A program made the position numbers and the translations under genes. From Anoplolepis gracilipes (Eukaryota; Arthropoda; Insecta; Hymenoptera; Formicidae), in NCBI RefSeq assembly GCF_047496725.1, contig NC_132982.1, positions 7,891,001 through 7,955,000 of the forward strand: a DNA stretch of 64,000 nt. Direction: 5' to 3'. Position 1 is the first letter of the stretch. The number at the start of each line of letters is the position of its first letter. The notes under the pieces are model-generated. The model had not been told where the DNA came from, searched no databases, and saw only the letters and a program-made list of their open reading frames with translations. This document shows positions 13,078-24,539 of this stretch, one piece after another.

Positions 13078-13101
13078 AAAAAAAAAAAAAAAAAAAAAAA
13101 A
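13078..13101. repeat. Poly(A) run
   Basis: Twenty-four consecutive A. There is no retroelement body with a target-site duplication upstream that I can see, so a retroposon tail is not claimed. Confidence 0.9.
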
Positions 13102-13351
13102 TTGTAAAGTAATTTATGATTAAATGTTAAATAATTTTCAAAAATTATCACTCTCTCTCGTTTTTTTTTTTCAATATTTTTTGTTTTTTATATAACATTT
13201 ATTTTAAATTAATATATAAATTCCTATATGTACAAATGTGCTCGATCATACCCGTACATATCTCAATGAAAAAGAGTTTCTTTGAAACAAATATCAGATG
13301 TGAGTTTCCCAGCATTATTTTGCGTGAATCTTTTATATTCCGAGAAAATTA

Positions 13352-13378
13352 ATACACACACACATATATATATATATA
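13352..13378. repeat. Compound (CA)n/(TA)n microsatellite
   Basis: ACACACACACA passes directly into ATATATATATATA. Confidence 0.9.
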
Positions 13379-14611
13379 ACAGAAGTATTTGTTTGGAAGT
13401 GTAATACAGTTGTTTAATAACTTTCTTTTTGTCGTATCTGCATGTTACAACAACACAAATAAATGTCTATTATTTTATCAAAGAACAAAGGAGCTGAGAT
13501 AAAGGCAGCAATTTATTTGAATTGCACATAAAAGGCAATTGCAAGAGTATTGCATGCAGAAAATGGGTAAAGGTAAATTTCTAGATGAAAAAGAGATACG
13601 AGATGTGGGGTGCCACTGACATGCGAAAAATAAGATATGCACTTACATATTGAGAAATATTTGCACGAAGAACTATTTTCTTATCTACGAGTGTATTGTG
13701 ATACAACTTTTTCGAATTCTTGAAATATGGATAAATAAGTCAGATGAATGTACAGGAGAAGCGAAAGAGAACAATTTGGAAACCAAGATCATCAAAGGTT
13801 GCTGTCTATAATTAAAAGCAGAAGTAATTTTTTTTTTATTCAAACGAGAATAGTATTATATGTGCATAAATAAAAACCCACAAAAGAAACAGTTTAAAAA
13901 GCCATAAATAGAATCAAACTTTTAAGATAAATAGGTTCAAAGAGAACTAATTAAATAGAACAGATGGAATGTTGGTTATCAAATATTTTGCACAGCTTTA
14001 CACGGGAGATAAGAATCATGGATTTATATTTTATGCTGACGAATTACGATGTCAAAAGTTTTTTTGACATGATCTTAGAGGCGCCATGAATCTTGTCTCG
14101 AATGCACATCACGGATAACTTTGAAGGCAAGAAGCTGATTGCTTCTCAAGGTTCTGCGGGAACGTCAACTTCTTCGGTCCACCGTAATCGATCGTGACCT
14201 GTGAGAGGTTGCGTCACAAAAAATCGCACTTTTGTTCATTGTAATAATAACGAGCTGCTTCTTAAAGATTATACCTTTGATATATTTACTAAAGCTATCT
14301 AAATTTTATTCCAATAATTCCCACGTTGTTATTTTTATCCTTGTATATTTCTTCTCCTTCTGTGTGTTTTCTTATTTAAGTATAAAACTTTATCTCTAAA
14401 ATATAATCTTCATGGTTTATTTAGTAGCCTGTTGGTTCCAAGTTTCGGAAGAATGTAGCCTTACCAGGTTCTACATGGCAAACAAAAAATGAAAAAAGAA
14501 AAGAATATGTAATTCTATCAATTTTATAATATATAAAAGTAAAATTACATAAAATTAATAGAAATCAATATTCAAACTAAATATCGCAAATTTAAGAGAA
14601 CGTAATGTCAA

Positions 14612-14630
14612 ACACACACACACACACACA
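14612..14630. repeat. (CA)n microsatellite
   Basis: About nine CA units. Confidence 0.9.
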
Positions 14631-14955
14631 AAATGCAATTCGGTTTAATCATACGCTTTCAAAAGAAGATATCAGCGTCGTATTGATAGACGGAAATCGA
14701 AATATAAATGCAAACAGATACTCGACAAGCACAACTTCTCTTTCTTTGAAGTCGAAGAATTTCTGTCCCTCGGGCTGATGTGAATGTGTGAAACCGCAAG
14801 AATAAAACATAAAAGCAAAGAGAAAAATGTACAGCGAAAAAGATAACGTTTAAAGAAGTTTTCGTACTTATTTTCAACGCTTTGTACTCTTATATTTAGA
14901 AAAAATTTTTAAGAAATTCATTTAAAAAAATTGGTATTGTTGCAATAAATTTAAT

Positions 14956-14965
14956 GTGACGTCAC
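14956..14965. promoter_or_regulatory. Full palindromic CRE-like site
   Basis: GTGACGTCAC contains the 8-bp CRE palindrome TGACGTCA, bound by CREB/ATF-family bZIP proteins in animals. It is an isolated match and a single occurrence in tens of kilobases can be chance. Confidence 0.2.
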
Positions 14966-15540
14966 AAAGTCAGATTTAAATTACTATTGATTGATATCTG
15001 ACGATATCATGAAATGTCTCTATTTTGTACATGTCGCGTGTGTATTATGTTTGATAAATAATTTTTATATGCATTTTTCATGAAAGATAAAATATTTCAT
15101 ACATATATATTTTTTAAATCAACAAGTATTGTAAATTTTTATAAATATTTTCATAGAAAATAAGCCATGAATAACAAGTCGTGAACTAATGCAAATCACA
15201 GTTTTAAAATTGCATCGAGTAGGATATTAACAACTCAATTCGCATTGTGCAGTGAGCTTGTATTATGCAATAGTGTTTTAATCTATGTTTTACTGTGAAT
15301 CGAATCATACAGTTAACAGCTGCGGCATGGGAATGGGAATTACTAAAAAAGAATCTCTGTAGAATTAAGGTTGTCTTAGATTATATTCTCTTCAGAAAAA
15401 GATTGGATCAATAAGAGAACGTCATTTAAATTTTATACTAGAGATTGAAAGCTTCAGACATTGTTTAGTTCTCTTTATAGTTCAAACTCAATAATCAAAT
15501 ATTAATCAAATAATGAATATAAAGATCTTTTTTGTCCATA

Positions 15541-16000
15541 GAAAGGGCATAGCAGGATAAGTGTGTGTGCTGTTTCCGCACGAATCTGGTCGAGATTTTT
15601 ATCATAAGTTAATAATGATATAAGAATGAATTTTGCAAAACTTTATATCTGAAAAAAAATTTCTGTGGGAGTTATGGAGGTAAATATAAAAATAGAAAGT
15701 AGAATTTTCTCTTCAATGGGTGAATCGATTTTGATGAAAAAAAATATGAAATTTTTTTTTCTATTATCGCATCATTAAACCCCGTAACATATTTTTTTTC
15801 ATCAAAATCAATTCACTTATTGAAGAGAAAATTCTACTTTTCTATTTTCATATTTACCCTCATAACTCCCATAGAAATTTTTTTTCAGATATAAGGTTTT
15901 GCAAAATTCATTCTTACATCATATTACTAACTTATGGTAAAAATCTCGACCAGATTCGTGCGGGGGCAGCGTACACATATTTATCCTGCTATGTCCTTTA
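15541..16000. mobile_element. Foldback/MITE-like element with about 210-bp inverted arms
   Basis: The left arm (about 15541-15750) is repeated in reverse complement at about 15795-16000. Shared words include CATAGCAGGATAA at the outer ends, CGCACGAATCTGGTCGAGAT further in, and TTTTGATGAAAAAAAATATG at the inner ends. By eye the arms are roughly 85-90% identical with small indels, so insertion is not recent. The loop is only about 45 bp and has no coding capacity, so this would be a non-autonomous element mobilised in trans. The ends sit next to TA-containing sequence (CCATA on the left, TTTATA on the right), but a clean target-site duplication cannot be fixed. Confidence 0.85.
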
Positions 16001-17163
16001 TATTTAAAAGGATTAAGTAACTAATAATTAAATGAAAAGGCGAGTTGAGGAAATTATCTGAAACTTGTAAATTTTGCTGTTTTTTTTTTTTTTTTTGCTT
16101 ATGTTTCAATTTAATGTATTTATAATGATTATTATATTTATAAATGTTATAAACTTTGTTTTTTAAATAGAGCTATTTATAAGTATACCATAATAGTACT
16201 AAATATTTTACGATTTGTACATATAACTGTATAATTAAGTTTTTGAACTCTTCTATTCTTAAAATACGTTATGGATTTGGGATTATAAAAAGATGACCTC
16301 TTATCCGAAAGAACGTTCTACCATGTAAGTAAAATTAGTGTGGGATCGATAACCTTCCTCTCCGAAACGCATGACAGGGCGATCTTTCATATCAGGTTCC
16401 AAAATATCCACAAATTTCTTAAATATTTCAGTACGCATCAATCAGTTCATTTCACGCAACACATAGAAAAAAAATTTCCATATTTTTTTCATCAAAATGG
16501 TTTGAGATCCTGAGACCCTTATGAATTCATTAAATTACAGTTCCGATATCGTTACTGTTACGGCCATTAGCGGTCATAAAATATTGCTAGGAGCTCCCAA
16601 AAAGCAGCGTACACAGTTTCGCTTTTTGCATCGCAGTCAGGGTAGTGCAAAAAGATAAATCGGGCAAAAACATCGGATTCTCAATAACACTGTAACGACG
16701 TAACAGTTTCGAGTACTCTGAACTTGCTCTCTCGGAACTGGAGGAAAACGATTTTTGCATGATAAAACCGTACATAGAGAGGACCACCGAGAGAGTGAGA
16801 GAGAAAGAGCACGTACTAACTGGTTACTAACGCGCGTCTACATCATAGCACAATGTTTAACTTTGCATAATATTCCACGTAGCATTCTGTGAGTTAGCCT
16901 ACTTTGACCCCATACAATTTGCTCCAACAAGCTGGGGATTAATATGTGACCTTCCACCTTTCCATCCGCCTTTTTATCTTTGTAAGGGAGTTTGTCTATC
17001 TGATAAAATAAGGAATATGGTCCGTCGCTGCGATAAGAAACTTAATCCTCACTCGCTGTATAATATTATTAAAAATTTAATTTAAAGAATCTTTTATCCA
17101 GTAGTTGGACCGACTCTCGCATGTGCGTTAATTGGTGATAATTATTATCATTTTATTCATTAG
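16001..17163. other. A+T-rich noncoding stretch
   Basis: A poly(T) run lies at 16080-16096. A 66-codon minus-strand ORF (16587-16787) has a mixed amino-acid composition but no recognisable domain and no supporting splice sites. No gene is called. Confidence 0.5.
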
Positions 17164-17171
17164 CGTTTTCT
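17164..17171. repeat. Left target-site duplication CGTTTTCT
   Basis: Identical to 17445-17452; the two copies abut the TIRs of the element between them. Confidence 0.85.
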
Positions 17172-17444
17172 CGAGGGGTTGGTCACTGAGGTAATTTTTG
17201 TACAAGAGCTAGGTAATTCAGCGGCAATTCCAGCAAAATTTTGGGCAATCCAAGGGTATTCTTGGTAAATCTAAATAATCTTTAGCGTTAAAATAATTTA
17301 AAGTAAAATTTCTTTTTCAAAATTTCTTTTTAATTTGAGATACTATTAGGTAATCTTAAGTAATCCGAGGTTAGAATAATTTAAGGGTAATCCGTATCAA
17401 AGGGTAATTTTTATACATTATAACTGTTAGTGACCAACCCCTCG
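17172..17444. mobile_element. MITE with 16-bp TIRs and 8-bp TSD (hAT-like)
   Basis: The left end CGAGGGGTTGGTCACT (17172-17187) is matched exactly in reverse complement by AGTGACCAACCCCTCG (17429-17444). The element is flanked by a perfect 8-bp direct repeat, CGTTTTCT, at 17164-17171 and 17445-17452. Short perfect TIRs with an 8-bp target-site duplication are the hallmark of the hAT superfamily; P elements also make 8-bp duplications, so hAT is favoured, not proven. The 273-bp body has no ORF, so it would be a non-autonomous derivative. Inside, GGTAAT occurs repeatedly in one orientation (near 17190, 17211, 17350, 17389 and 17403) with degenerate versions between. Confidence 0.85.
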
Positions 17445-17452
17445 CGTTTTCT
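17445..17452. repeat. Right target-site duplication CGTTTTCT
   Basis: Second copy of the 8-bp duplication at 17164-17171. Confidence 0.85.
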
Positions 17453-17937
17453 TATTCTATATTTTTTATTTGTGAAATTTTTTTGTGCATGAGTCAGAAT
17501 GAGATCACATTATTCATCCTCACTAATGCATAAGTTCTTTTTCTTGCAAATTTTAAAAAGCATAATTTTGACTTGTTCTGCAGATATATACAATTGCATA
17601 TAACTGTTGTGTTTTCAATGTTATGAATAAATAAATATCACGTTTTACAACATAAGCTACTTAAATCTCAAAGGCTCATTAATTTTAAAAGATTTTAATA
17701 AGCATCGATTTGTTATAGTAAACGAAAATTGATAGAATGAAAATAGAATTACGAGAATTATGAGAGACATAATCTATTTAAAGCTAAGTTTTTTTTTTTT
17801 TCGGTTACCCTATCACAATGTTTCAAAGCATTGAATTTAAAACCGTAATTATATTTGCTTCAATATAATTCATAGATAGATTTCAAGCCGTACAGATAAC
17901 ACACCGCATTCTGTTACGTTAGGTCAAAAACAATGCA
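17453..17937. other. A+T-rich noncoding stretch
   Basis: Nothing is seen beyond a short poly(T) run near 17790. Confidence 0.6.
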
Positions 17938-18470
17938 TCATACTTCCATTTTACCTCTATAGGACAGCTGGTAATAATATCTCGCGAACATTCGCGCTAC
18001 AGAAGCCTCTGAGCTTTCAACATCCATCATCCACCATCGCGAAGCACGAAGAATCAAGGATGATCGAACGTTGCTCGTAGAACCGCGCGCAGCGAGATCC
18101 CTTAATTTATCGACTTGATTTGTAACCATCACGCGTGCACGCGTTCACCTTTTGTCATAACGCGCGCGACGAACGTAACGAGAACACGCAAAAAACCAAA
18201 TCAAATTTACACCGCGCTATGCCCGGTCGCAAATGATGATCGAGCACGATCGATCCGAGGACACATGGAGGCGCTAAACGTGAAATTTCCTCACTTCGCG
18301 CTACAACAGCAGTGGCGAATAGCTGAGTTCGTTATCACGGCACCCGAAAATTGCACGGCAGCCGAACGCCGGAAATCGAATATTCGCACGACAATTTGCG
18401 TGTCTGCGCGCGAACCGCGTTTCGCACATTTATGTGCACGCGAGAACAATAGGACCGTTCTATAATCTGA
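17938..18470. promoter_or_regulatory. CpG-rich island with ORFs on both strands
   Basis: CGCG, GCGCGC and ACGCGT words are dense here and the G+C content clearly exceeds the flanks. A 116-codon plus-strand ORF (18115-18465) and a minus-strand ORF (17938-18132) are open towards opposite sides. The minus-strand ORF runs into a donor-like AGAG|GTAAAA near 17951-17960. Neither product is recognised: the plus-strand product is rich in R, A and T, as expected from CpG-rich DNA. The layout would fit a promoter with an exon on either side, but composition alone also explains it. Confidence 0.25.
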
Positions 18471-21400
18471 CAACTGCACAAGCCATAATATATCTCTATA
18501 CTTATATACTAAATATATTTATTAATAAAAATATTTAATATAAATTTAATATAATATTTAATATAAATTTATTATTAAATATACATTGAAATACTTTTAA
18601 ATCTTTAAGTTTAATTTTTTATTAATTTTTTTAGAAAAGCATATTTCTTTTTTAACTGAAATTTACCAAAAATATAAAAACATATTTTTTTCTTAATTTT
18701 TTTGTACGTAAAGGTAGCTATTTTCTTTATATTACTTTATTTGATTGCTATTTACTAATTGATAGCGTATATGAGATTTTGTCGATATAAATATACGTTG
18801 ATTAATATAACTCAATATTTTTCGTACTTGATATGAAATATTAGATTTTTATAATTAAATTTTTAAATTCAATAATTGAAATTTGACGTTTTTGCTCCGT
18901 TTTTGTAATTTAATAAAACTTCTATAAATCTTTTCTGAAATTTCTAACATTTATGACTCAAGCTATAAGTTTGAAGGCAAATTAAATTAGATACTAATTG
19001 AATTAAATAATTCAATTAGTAGCTGAATGATTGAACTATTTAATTTTCTTGTGCGCGTTCGGATGGCCTCAAACGTGACTAGAATTTTATTTCATCATAG
19101 CAAATTATTTTCAAACTTTTATATTATACTCTAAAAAATACATGCAAAAATATAATCACATCATAGCATCGTGCACAACTGTTTTTTTGTCAAAATTATT
19201 TAATAATTCAAGAACATCGAGATGTAAACAGTGAGCATTAATAAATTAATATTTTATTTTAAGCTAAATACATAACTTGAATCTGTTAAAAATAAAAAAA
19301 TAATTTCCGGTTCAGTGTTATTTAGATTTCTTTCTTGTACCATAAATATATCGTTTATAAATATATACAGTATCTATAGGAACCGTTTTATAATTGATCG
19401 AATAACAACTCGGAATATTTCATATTTAGATAATTACAAATTATATTAACAATAAGCGCGATTTATAGTATTAAATACGAAAAGTTGCAAATGCGTTTCA
19501 TCATTGTGTATATTTTTCCATACGTAAAGTATATTATGACAAAGCTACTATAATTACAATTATATTTCAGTACATTAATCTATCACCTATTTAATTCTAA
19601 TTATTTAAACACATTAATTATTTAAATTATTGTTTAATAATGACTTAATAAATGATTGCGGTATTGTAAAATAAATTAACGGTCACTCAATTGGATTCAA
19701 AATTGTGCTAATTATGATAAATTATGATAAATTTCGTGTAAAGAAATAATAAAGAGAAGATTCATTGCGCTTATATGTACGCATGCTAGAACAGATAATG
19801 ATGTGAAAAAGGTTATAGTAAATGGTAATGTGGAAGGCGCTTTAAAATATATTGCACTAATATGCATATATTACTTCCTTCATTCATGTTCTTCATCTAT
19901 ATGCTAGTTAGTTGTTTTAAACATACCTTCGCGTCAGTTTATCGACCAGTCGGTCGACCTATATCCATGGTATTATTGTTCTTTGCATCTTTACCATATT
20001 CGAACGAAGAATTCCAAATGTAAGTTTGAGATTTAAAAGAGAATCGCAAACCAATGTGCCACTTTAAATGTTAATGCATTTCTCTTTCATATCGCTTTAA
20101 ATTCGCTTCTGCAGTTTTAGAAAAAGCTCAAATCAGACAAAATTAATAACCTAATTTTTTAAATTGAATGTCGTAATTTCGGATAATGCTGAAACGAATA
20201 TATAAAAAAATGTAATCTTACGCTAACGTTGTGTCTTCTTGTTACACAAGACTAAATAAGAATAATTGTAATAAATAAGAATTATTGTCGCGCGTATATC
20301 GCGTCCTGTAAATCTAAATGTGTCATAAAACGCAATGACTTTAATTCCTACAAATATAGAGAATTGTAAATCCCCCTTGTTAACTTTATGTAACAGATGC
20401 ACCTCATAAATATAAAATGCCAGAATACTTATGCGTTTTATCAGCCTGTATATTCTCATTTTCAATTTTTATTGACACTGTTTATAAACGCGTTTACATT
20501 TTTGTGTGCATGCGTATTAATTATCTATTATAATTGACCCGACGCATGTTATTTAACGATGTGGAATAACTGCGTCATATATGAGCGTTACATATTCTGG
20601 ATTTCGTTTTAATATTTGTATGATTTTTATACAAATGTATATATATTGTATATATACAGATGTTAACATATCATACGTTCGACAGCGTGTAGAATATTCG
20701 CGGAAAATGCGGAGAACACGGCGGATAAAATACCTCCCTTCAATTCTCTTAAATACACGTGCGCGTAAAATGCTGTCAGTGGATTAAAATCTGAATAATA
20801 AATTTATAGTGTTTAAAATAATTGGACAACTCGCACCATTATTCAATGCACGGAGATACGCTTAAATTATATGTGACAAAATATATATATATACAAAATT
20901 GCGCGCGGTTACTCGTATATACCGCGAACGCTGCATTAAATGAGACTTGAATACAAATTAGAGTAAAAAAAAATAATCTAACAATAAGAATAATCTTTTT
21001 AAGAGAGAGAGAAAATCACGATAGAAATCTTTCAATTCGCACATATTGCACGAAAAACAGGTTAAATGGTTTGTGACAAATGTTTCTTTTACACAATTAA
21101 AGACAGCAAAAGTTATAAATGTAATTATAATTATAAAATTGTAAATTTAATTACAGTTTTATTTCTCGCAAATTTTGCGAATTGTTTATTTTATATAGAT
21201 CGTAATAGCGTCGAAAAAAATATCGTGGATAGTTTTTGAACGATGCCTTGCGTAAACAGACAATCATCCTTGTCAATTGAAAAGAGCGTTCTCGTAACAA
21301 GCAATTCGTTTCCAATGTGACTCGCGCTCAATATATCGATCATTCGTTTCGGCAAGAGTTTCAAATCTCTTTCTAGGCAAGGCTCTTGACGTCAAGCACA

Positions 21401-21621
21401 CTCATACCAAAGACCTATAAGTTATGTTCGATATATGATGTTAACATAATTGATCAAAGGACAAATCGAACGGTCAATGAGCGTGTGGTTATAAATCATT
21501 CGAGATCTCTATGTGACTCGATAATACAGTTTAACTCCAGCCGTGTTTCTGCGATCGAGATCAGTAATTTAGAGCTACATATAAAATTAAACGTTGCAGT
21601 GCGCATCATAATTTTTTTACA
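18471..21621. other. A+T-rich noncoding stretch
   Basis: There are repeated ATTTAATATAAATTTA-type words at 18530-18590 and (TA)n runs near 20640 and 20880. No gene is recognised. The plus-strand 83-codon ORF at 21386-21637 runs into the foldback element and is considered random. Confidence 0.6.
18993..19020. repeat. Perfect 28-bp hairpin
   Basis: Arms ACTAATTGAATTA and TAATTCAATTAGT are separated by AA. An ATTCAATTAG-like word is partly echoed just downstream. Confidence 0.8.
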
Positions 21622-22158
21622 TACAAACCTCAGTTGATTTTTTAAAAATTATTTCACTTTATTATTTCTCATTTAATAAAAATAGAAAAGTGTTGATTTC
21701 TTTTCTGAATGGAGAAAAGGTAAAACGAGACCTGACCTATAGCATAGATATTTTATCAGCATTTATTCTAGATATCTGACACATCGTCTTGTTTGCCAAA
21801 TGAAATCTCTCGACATAATTATATCTTTTATTAGATTTCCGCTGAAGAACAGATTGCCGAGTGATAACTTAATCTCATGCTATACATAGTCAGACTTACT
21901 TCAATATTAAATAATTCAATTCTCGAACTTCAATTGAATTTGTATCTTACATTTATAAAAAATATTTTCCTTGTTTTTTTAAATTTTATTATATAATGTG
22001 TCAGATATCTAGAATGAATTCTGATAAAATAGTTATGCTGTAGGTCAGGTCTCGTTTTACCTTTTCTCCATTCAGAAAAGAAATCAACACTTTTCTATTT
22101 TTATTGAATGAGAAATAATAAAGTGAAATAATTTTTAAAAAATCAACTAAGGTTTGTA
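21622..22158. mobile_element. Foldback/MITE with 162-bp inverted arms, TA-flanked
   Basis: The left arm (21622-21783) and right arm (21997-22158) match in reverse complement with only about seven differences in 162 bases, counted by eye. The outer ends read TA|CAAACCTCAGTTGATTTT and its counterpart ending GGTTTG|TA, consistent with a TA target duplication as made by Tc1/mariner-type transposases. The 213-bp loop has no ORF. The right end runs directly into a (TA)n tract, so the exact boundary is uncertain. Long, nearly identical arms suggest a fairly recent insertion or arm-to-arm gene conversion. Confidence 0.85.
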
Positions 22159-22178
22159 TATATATATATATATATATA
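22157..22178. repeat. (TA)n microsatellite
   Basis: Eleven TA units at the junction of the foldback element and the next repeat-like segment. Confidence 0.9.
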
Positions 22179-22420
22179 CAGGATGTCCGGTAGTTGGTAA
22201 AAAATCTGTTAATGACAGATTCTTGAGATCATTTGCAGTCGACTGTTCCTCAGCGAAAATATCGAGGCATCAATAATTTCTGAGTTATAAGCGATTAAAA
22301 AAAAGGCGCTTTTCGCAAACTAAACTTTTTGAAGTTAAAAAATTACCAAAACTACATTTTTCATTTAATTTCAGATAGAGTTTACTCTAATAGAATTTTA
22401 ATTTAAGGCTTAATTACAAA
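22179..22420. mobile_element. Possible end of a dispersed repeat (CAGGATGTCC terminus)
   Basis: Right after the TA tract the sequence starts ACAGGATGTCCGGTAGTTGG and loses its A+T monotony for about 130 bases. The word TATATACAGGRTGTCC at the edge of a repeat is, from memory, common in insect genomes, so this may be the end of a transposable-element copy. No matching opposite end (GGACATCCTGT) was found downstream, so it would be a truncated or solo end. It cannot be assigned to a family here. Confidence 0.3.
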
Positions 22421-23171
22421 AATATATAATGATAAAAATTGGAAACTTGCAAAAAATGATGACGTCTCTCGTCATCAAAAAAGTTTTTGCTGCAGAATAA
22501 TTAAAATTTAAAAGAAAAATAATTATATAATTAATTCCAATAAATTTTTATACATCAATTTGAAAGAAACATTTCCATTGATGTGAGCGTCATCATTACA
22601 TGATAAATTCGGCAAACAATAGTCGAATTAGAACCACTCTTGTAACGAATGTCGAATCTTTTATCCCGATTGGATCACGGCCAATTAATTCATTATTTCT
22701 ATTTTCGTTTTAATATGCAAGATATTTCCGAATTATTGGAACGGCTTCTGGCAGTTAAATCAATTTGACATCTAAGGCTAACAATGTTTTATTAATCAGT
22801 TCTGTTAGTTTTAGAATATATTGGACCGCTTTAATGAAGTTCTTACACTGTGCTTCTTCCGATGACCATAATTATAACTTTATACTTTATAAGTTTGCCA
22901 ATTAGTGATGAATTTCAGTTTAAAGTCGACCCACTCATGCTCGCAATCATATAACAGTTTCCTCATAGAGGGAACTGGAAAATTACTAGGCTTTCGCGAA
23001 ATTGAAATGCCTTGCAGGATATTTATTTGCATTTTTTAAATATTTTTATTTATTAATATTTAGTCATGTGAATTAAAGACCATATTTGAATGAAAAAAGG
23101 AAAATCTTTTTTATAACTTTAAAATACAACATATATATATATATATAAGTATAATTATTCCTGTATTATAT

Positions 23172-23267
23172 TTACTATCAAAACTTTTGTAGAAAACAAA
23201 CATAGAACAATTTAATAAATATAAATCTTGTTTTAAAAGTTTTTTTCTACAAAAGCTTTGATAGTAT
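23172..23267. repeat. Inverted repeat, 25-bp arms, 46-bp spacer
   Basis: TACTATCAAAACTTTTGTAG on the left (from 23174) faces CTACAAAAGCTTTGATAGTA on the right (ending 23265), with one mismatch in the core. It may be a small foldback element or chance structure in A+T-rich DNA; the arm length makes chance unlikely. Confidence 0.75.
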
Positions 23268-23956
23268 AAATTCAAATCACACATTGAACACATTATAAAA
23301 CTAATAAAATATATAAAACTTTTTATAATAATCAAAATTTATTCAAAATGAGATTTGTTTTAGCTACTACTAGAAGAGATTGTATTATTTCTTTAATAAT
23401 AGAAAAAATCACATTCCAATCTGATATATTCTTACATTAATAACAATATGTAAAGCATAATGTTACGCTCGTAGACACAAATTCATTAATCATTATGCCA
23501 TAGAACGTACATTATTTGAACTACAATTAGCACGTTATGTACATTATATGTTACGTTTATATACGAGGCGTCCACGCTTATATTGAATGGTTTGATAGTT
23601 GCTATTTGATATGACTATATGTACAATGGCTACATGAACAATGTACAGTTCACCATAACTATCCAACCCTGCATAATAATTAAGAGCTAACAGTTCGCAA
23701 CGCAAATACCGCATGGCTGCATCTAATTATTACAAAAGCACTCGTTGGCAAACTTATAACGTACTTGATCCATTAAACGCTCTTTCAACGCATCGAAATT
23801 GTCAGTGCGTCATCAAGATAATGTAGTTATTAACCGATGTTTGTTGATTTGACTGCTCGAAAATCAATATTTATATTACTCTGTTTGGATAAGTAGTGAA
23901 ACTATATAGTAAATCTTTGGTGCTTATATTAAACATTTACATAAAAATAATGACAC

Positions 23957-23963
<7 letters not shown>

Positions 23964-23992
<29 letters not shown>
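23964..23992. repeat. (TA)n microsatellite
   Basis: About 14 uninterrupted TA units. Confidence 0.9.
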
Positions 23993-23993
<1 letters not shown>

Positions 23994-24014
23994 CTCTTTA
24001 AACAATATTCAATA

Positions 24015-24066
24015 TAAGATTAATATATTGGATATTAATATTAAGATTAATATATGGATATTAATA
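24015..24066. repeat. Two-copy tandem repeat, 26-27-bp unit
   Basis: Units starting TAAGATTAATATAT and ending GGATATTAATAT at 24015-24041 and 24042-24066 differ by a small indel. Confidence 0.85.
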
Positions 24067-24406
24067 TGAAGTATTTGATAATAATATTTGGGAAAGACAG
24101 TTTTATCGAAATTATTTTAGTGGCTAACAATTCGCAGCGTAAATACTATCCCATATTTGTACAGAATCATTAGAAAGGTGCTCGTTATACTAATTAATTA
24201 AACGCATTTCTCTAGTTTCAATGTACTATATCCATTAAATCGTCAATGCGATTATATATATAATGCAACATTTTCAATCTAGTAGAACGATATTATAATT
24301 TATATTTGTATTATATACTAAATATAGCTAACTATTATATTTGTTCTTTTCAGACATACACACATAGATACAATATAAATAAATCGAATTTTTTTTTATT
24401 TGTGTA

Positions 24407-24539
24407 CACTGTAAAAATTATATGAACAACAGGTATAAAATTACACAATAAACATTGGAAATGTTATATATTTTTATTATTTATTGTATAACTTTACACA
24501 AACTGTTTACGTAAATATATATAATATTTTGTTACAGTG
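24407..24539. mobile_element. Small TA-flanked MITE with CACTGTAA ends
   Basis: The left end is TA|CACTGTAAAAA and the right end is TTGTTACAGTG|TA: an 8-bp perfect TIR plus flanking TA. Inner similarity continues weakly (TATAAAATTACACAATAAA against the reverse complement of the right side). The body is only 133 bp and noncoding. The TA flank and short TIR suggest a Tc1/mariner-type non-autonomous element. The termini are short, so confidence is moderate. Confidence 0.55.

Larger units (their letters stand above)
12640..15540. other. A+T-rich noncoding stretch with simple repeats
   Basis: It contains a 24-base poly(A) run (13078-13101), a CA/TA compound microsatellite (13352-13378) and (CA)n (14612-14630). 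A modestly G+C-richer patch at about 14040-14230 has no open frame I can support. No gene is recognised. Confidence 0.6.
23684..24252. repeat. Degenerate two-copy direct duplication, about 435-bp offset
   Basis: Four ordered anchors occur twice in the same orientation. GCTAACARTTCGCARCGYAAATA is at 23686 and 24123 (split here only by ambiguity codes). GCTCGTT is at about 23741 and 24180. ATTAAACGC is at about 23771 and 24196. GTCARTGCG is at about 23811 and 24243. Spacing is nearly conserved. A TA microsatellite lies between the copies. Confidence 0.55.

Noticed and set aside
13078..13101. Poly(A) run as a retroposon tail
   Set aside because: No element body or target-site duplication could be seen upstream.
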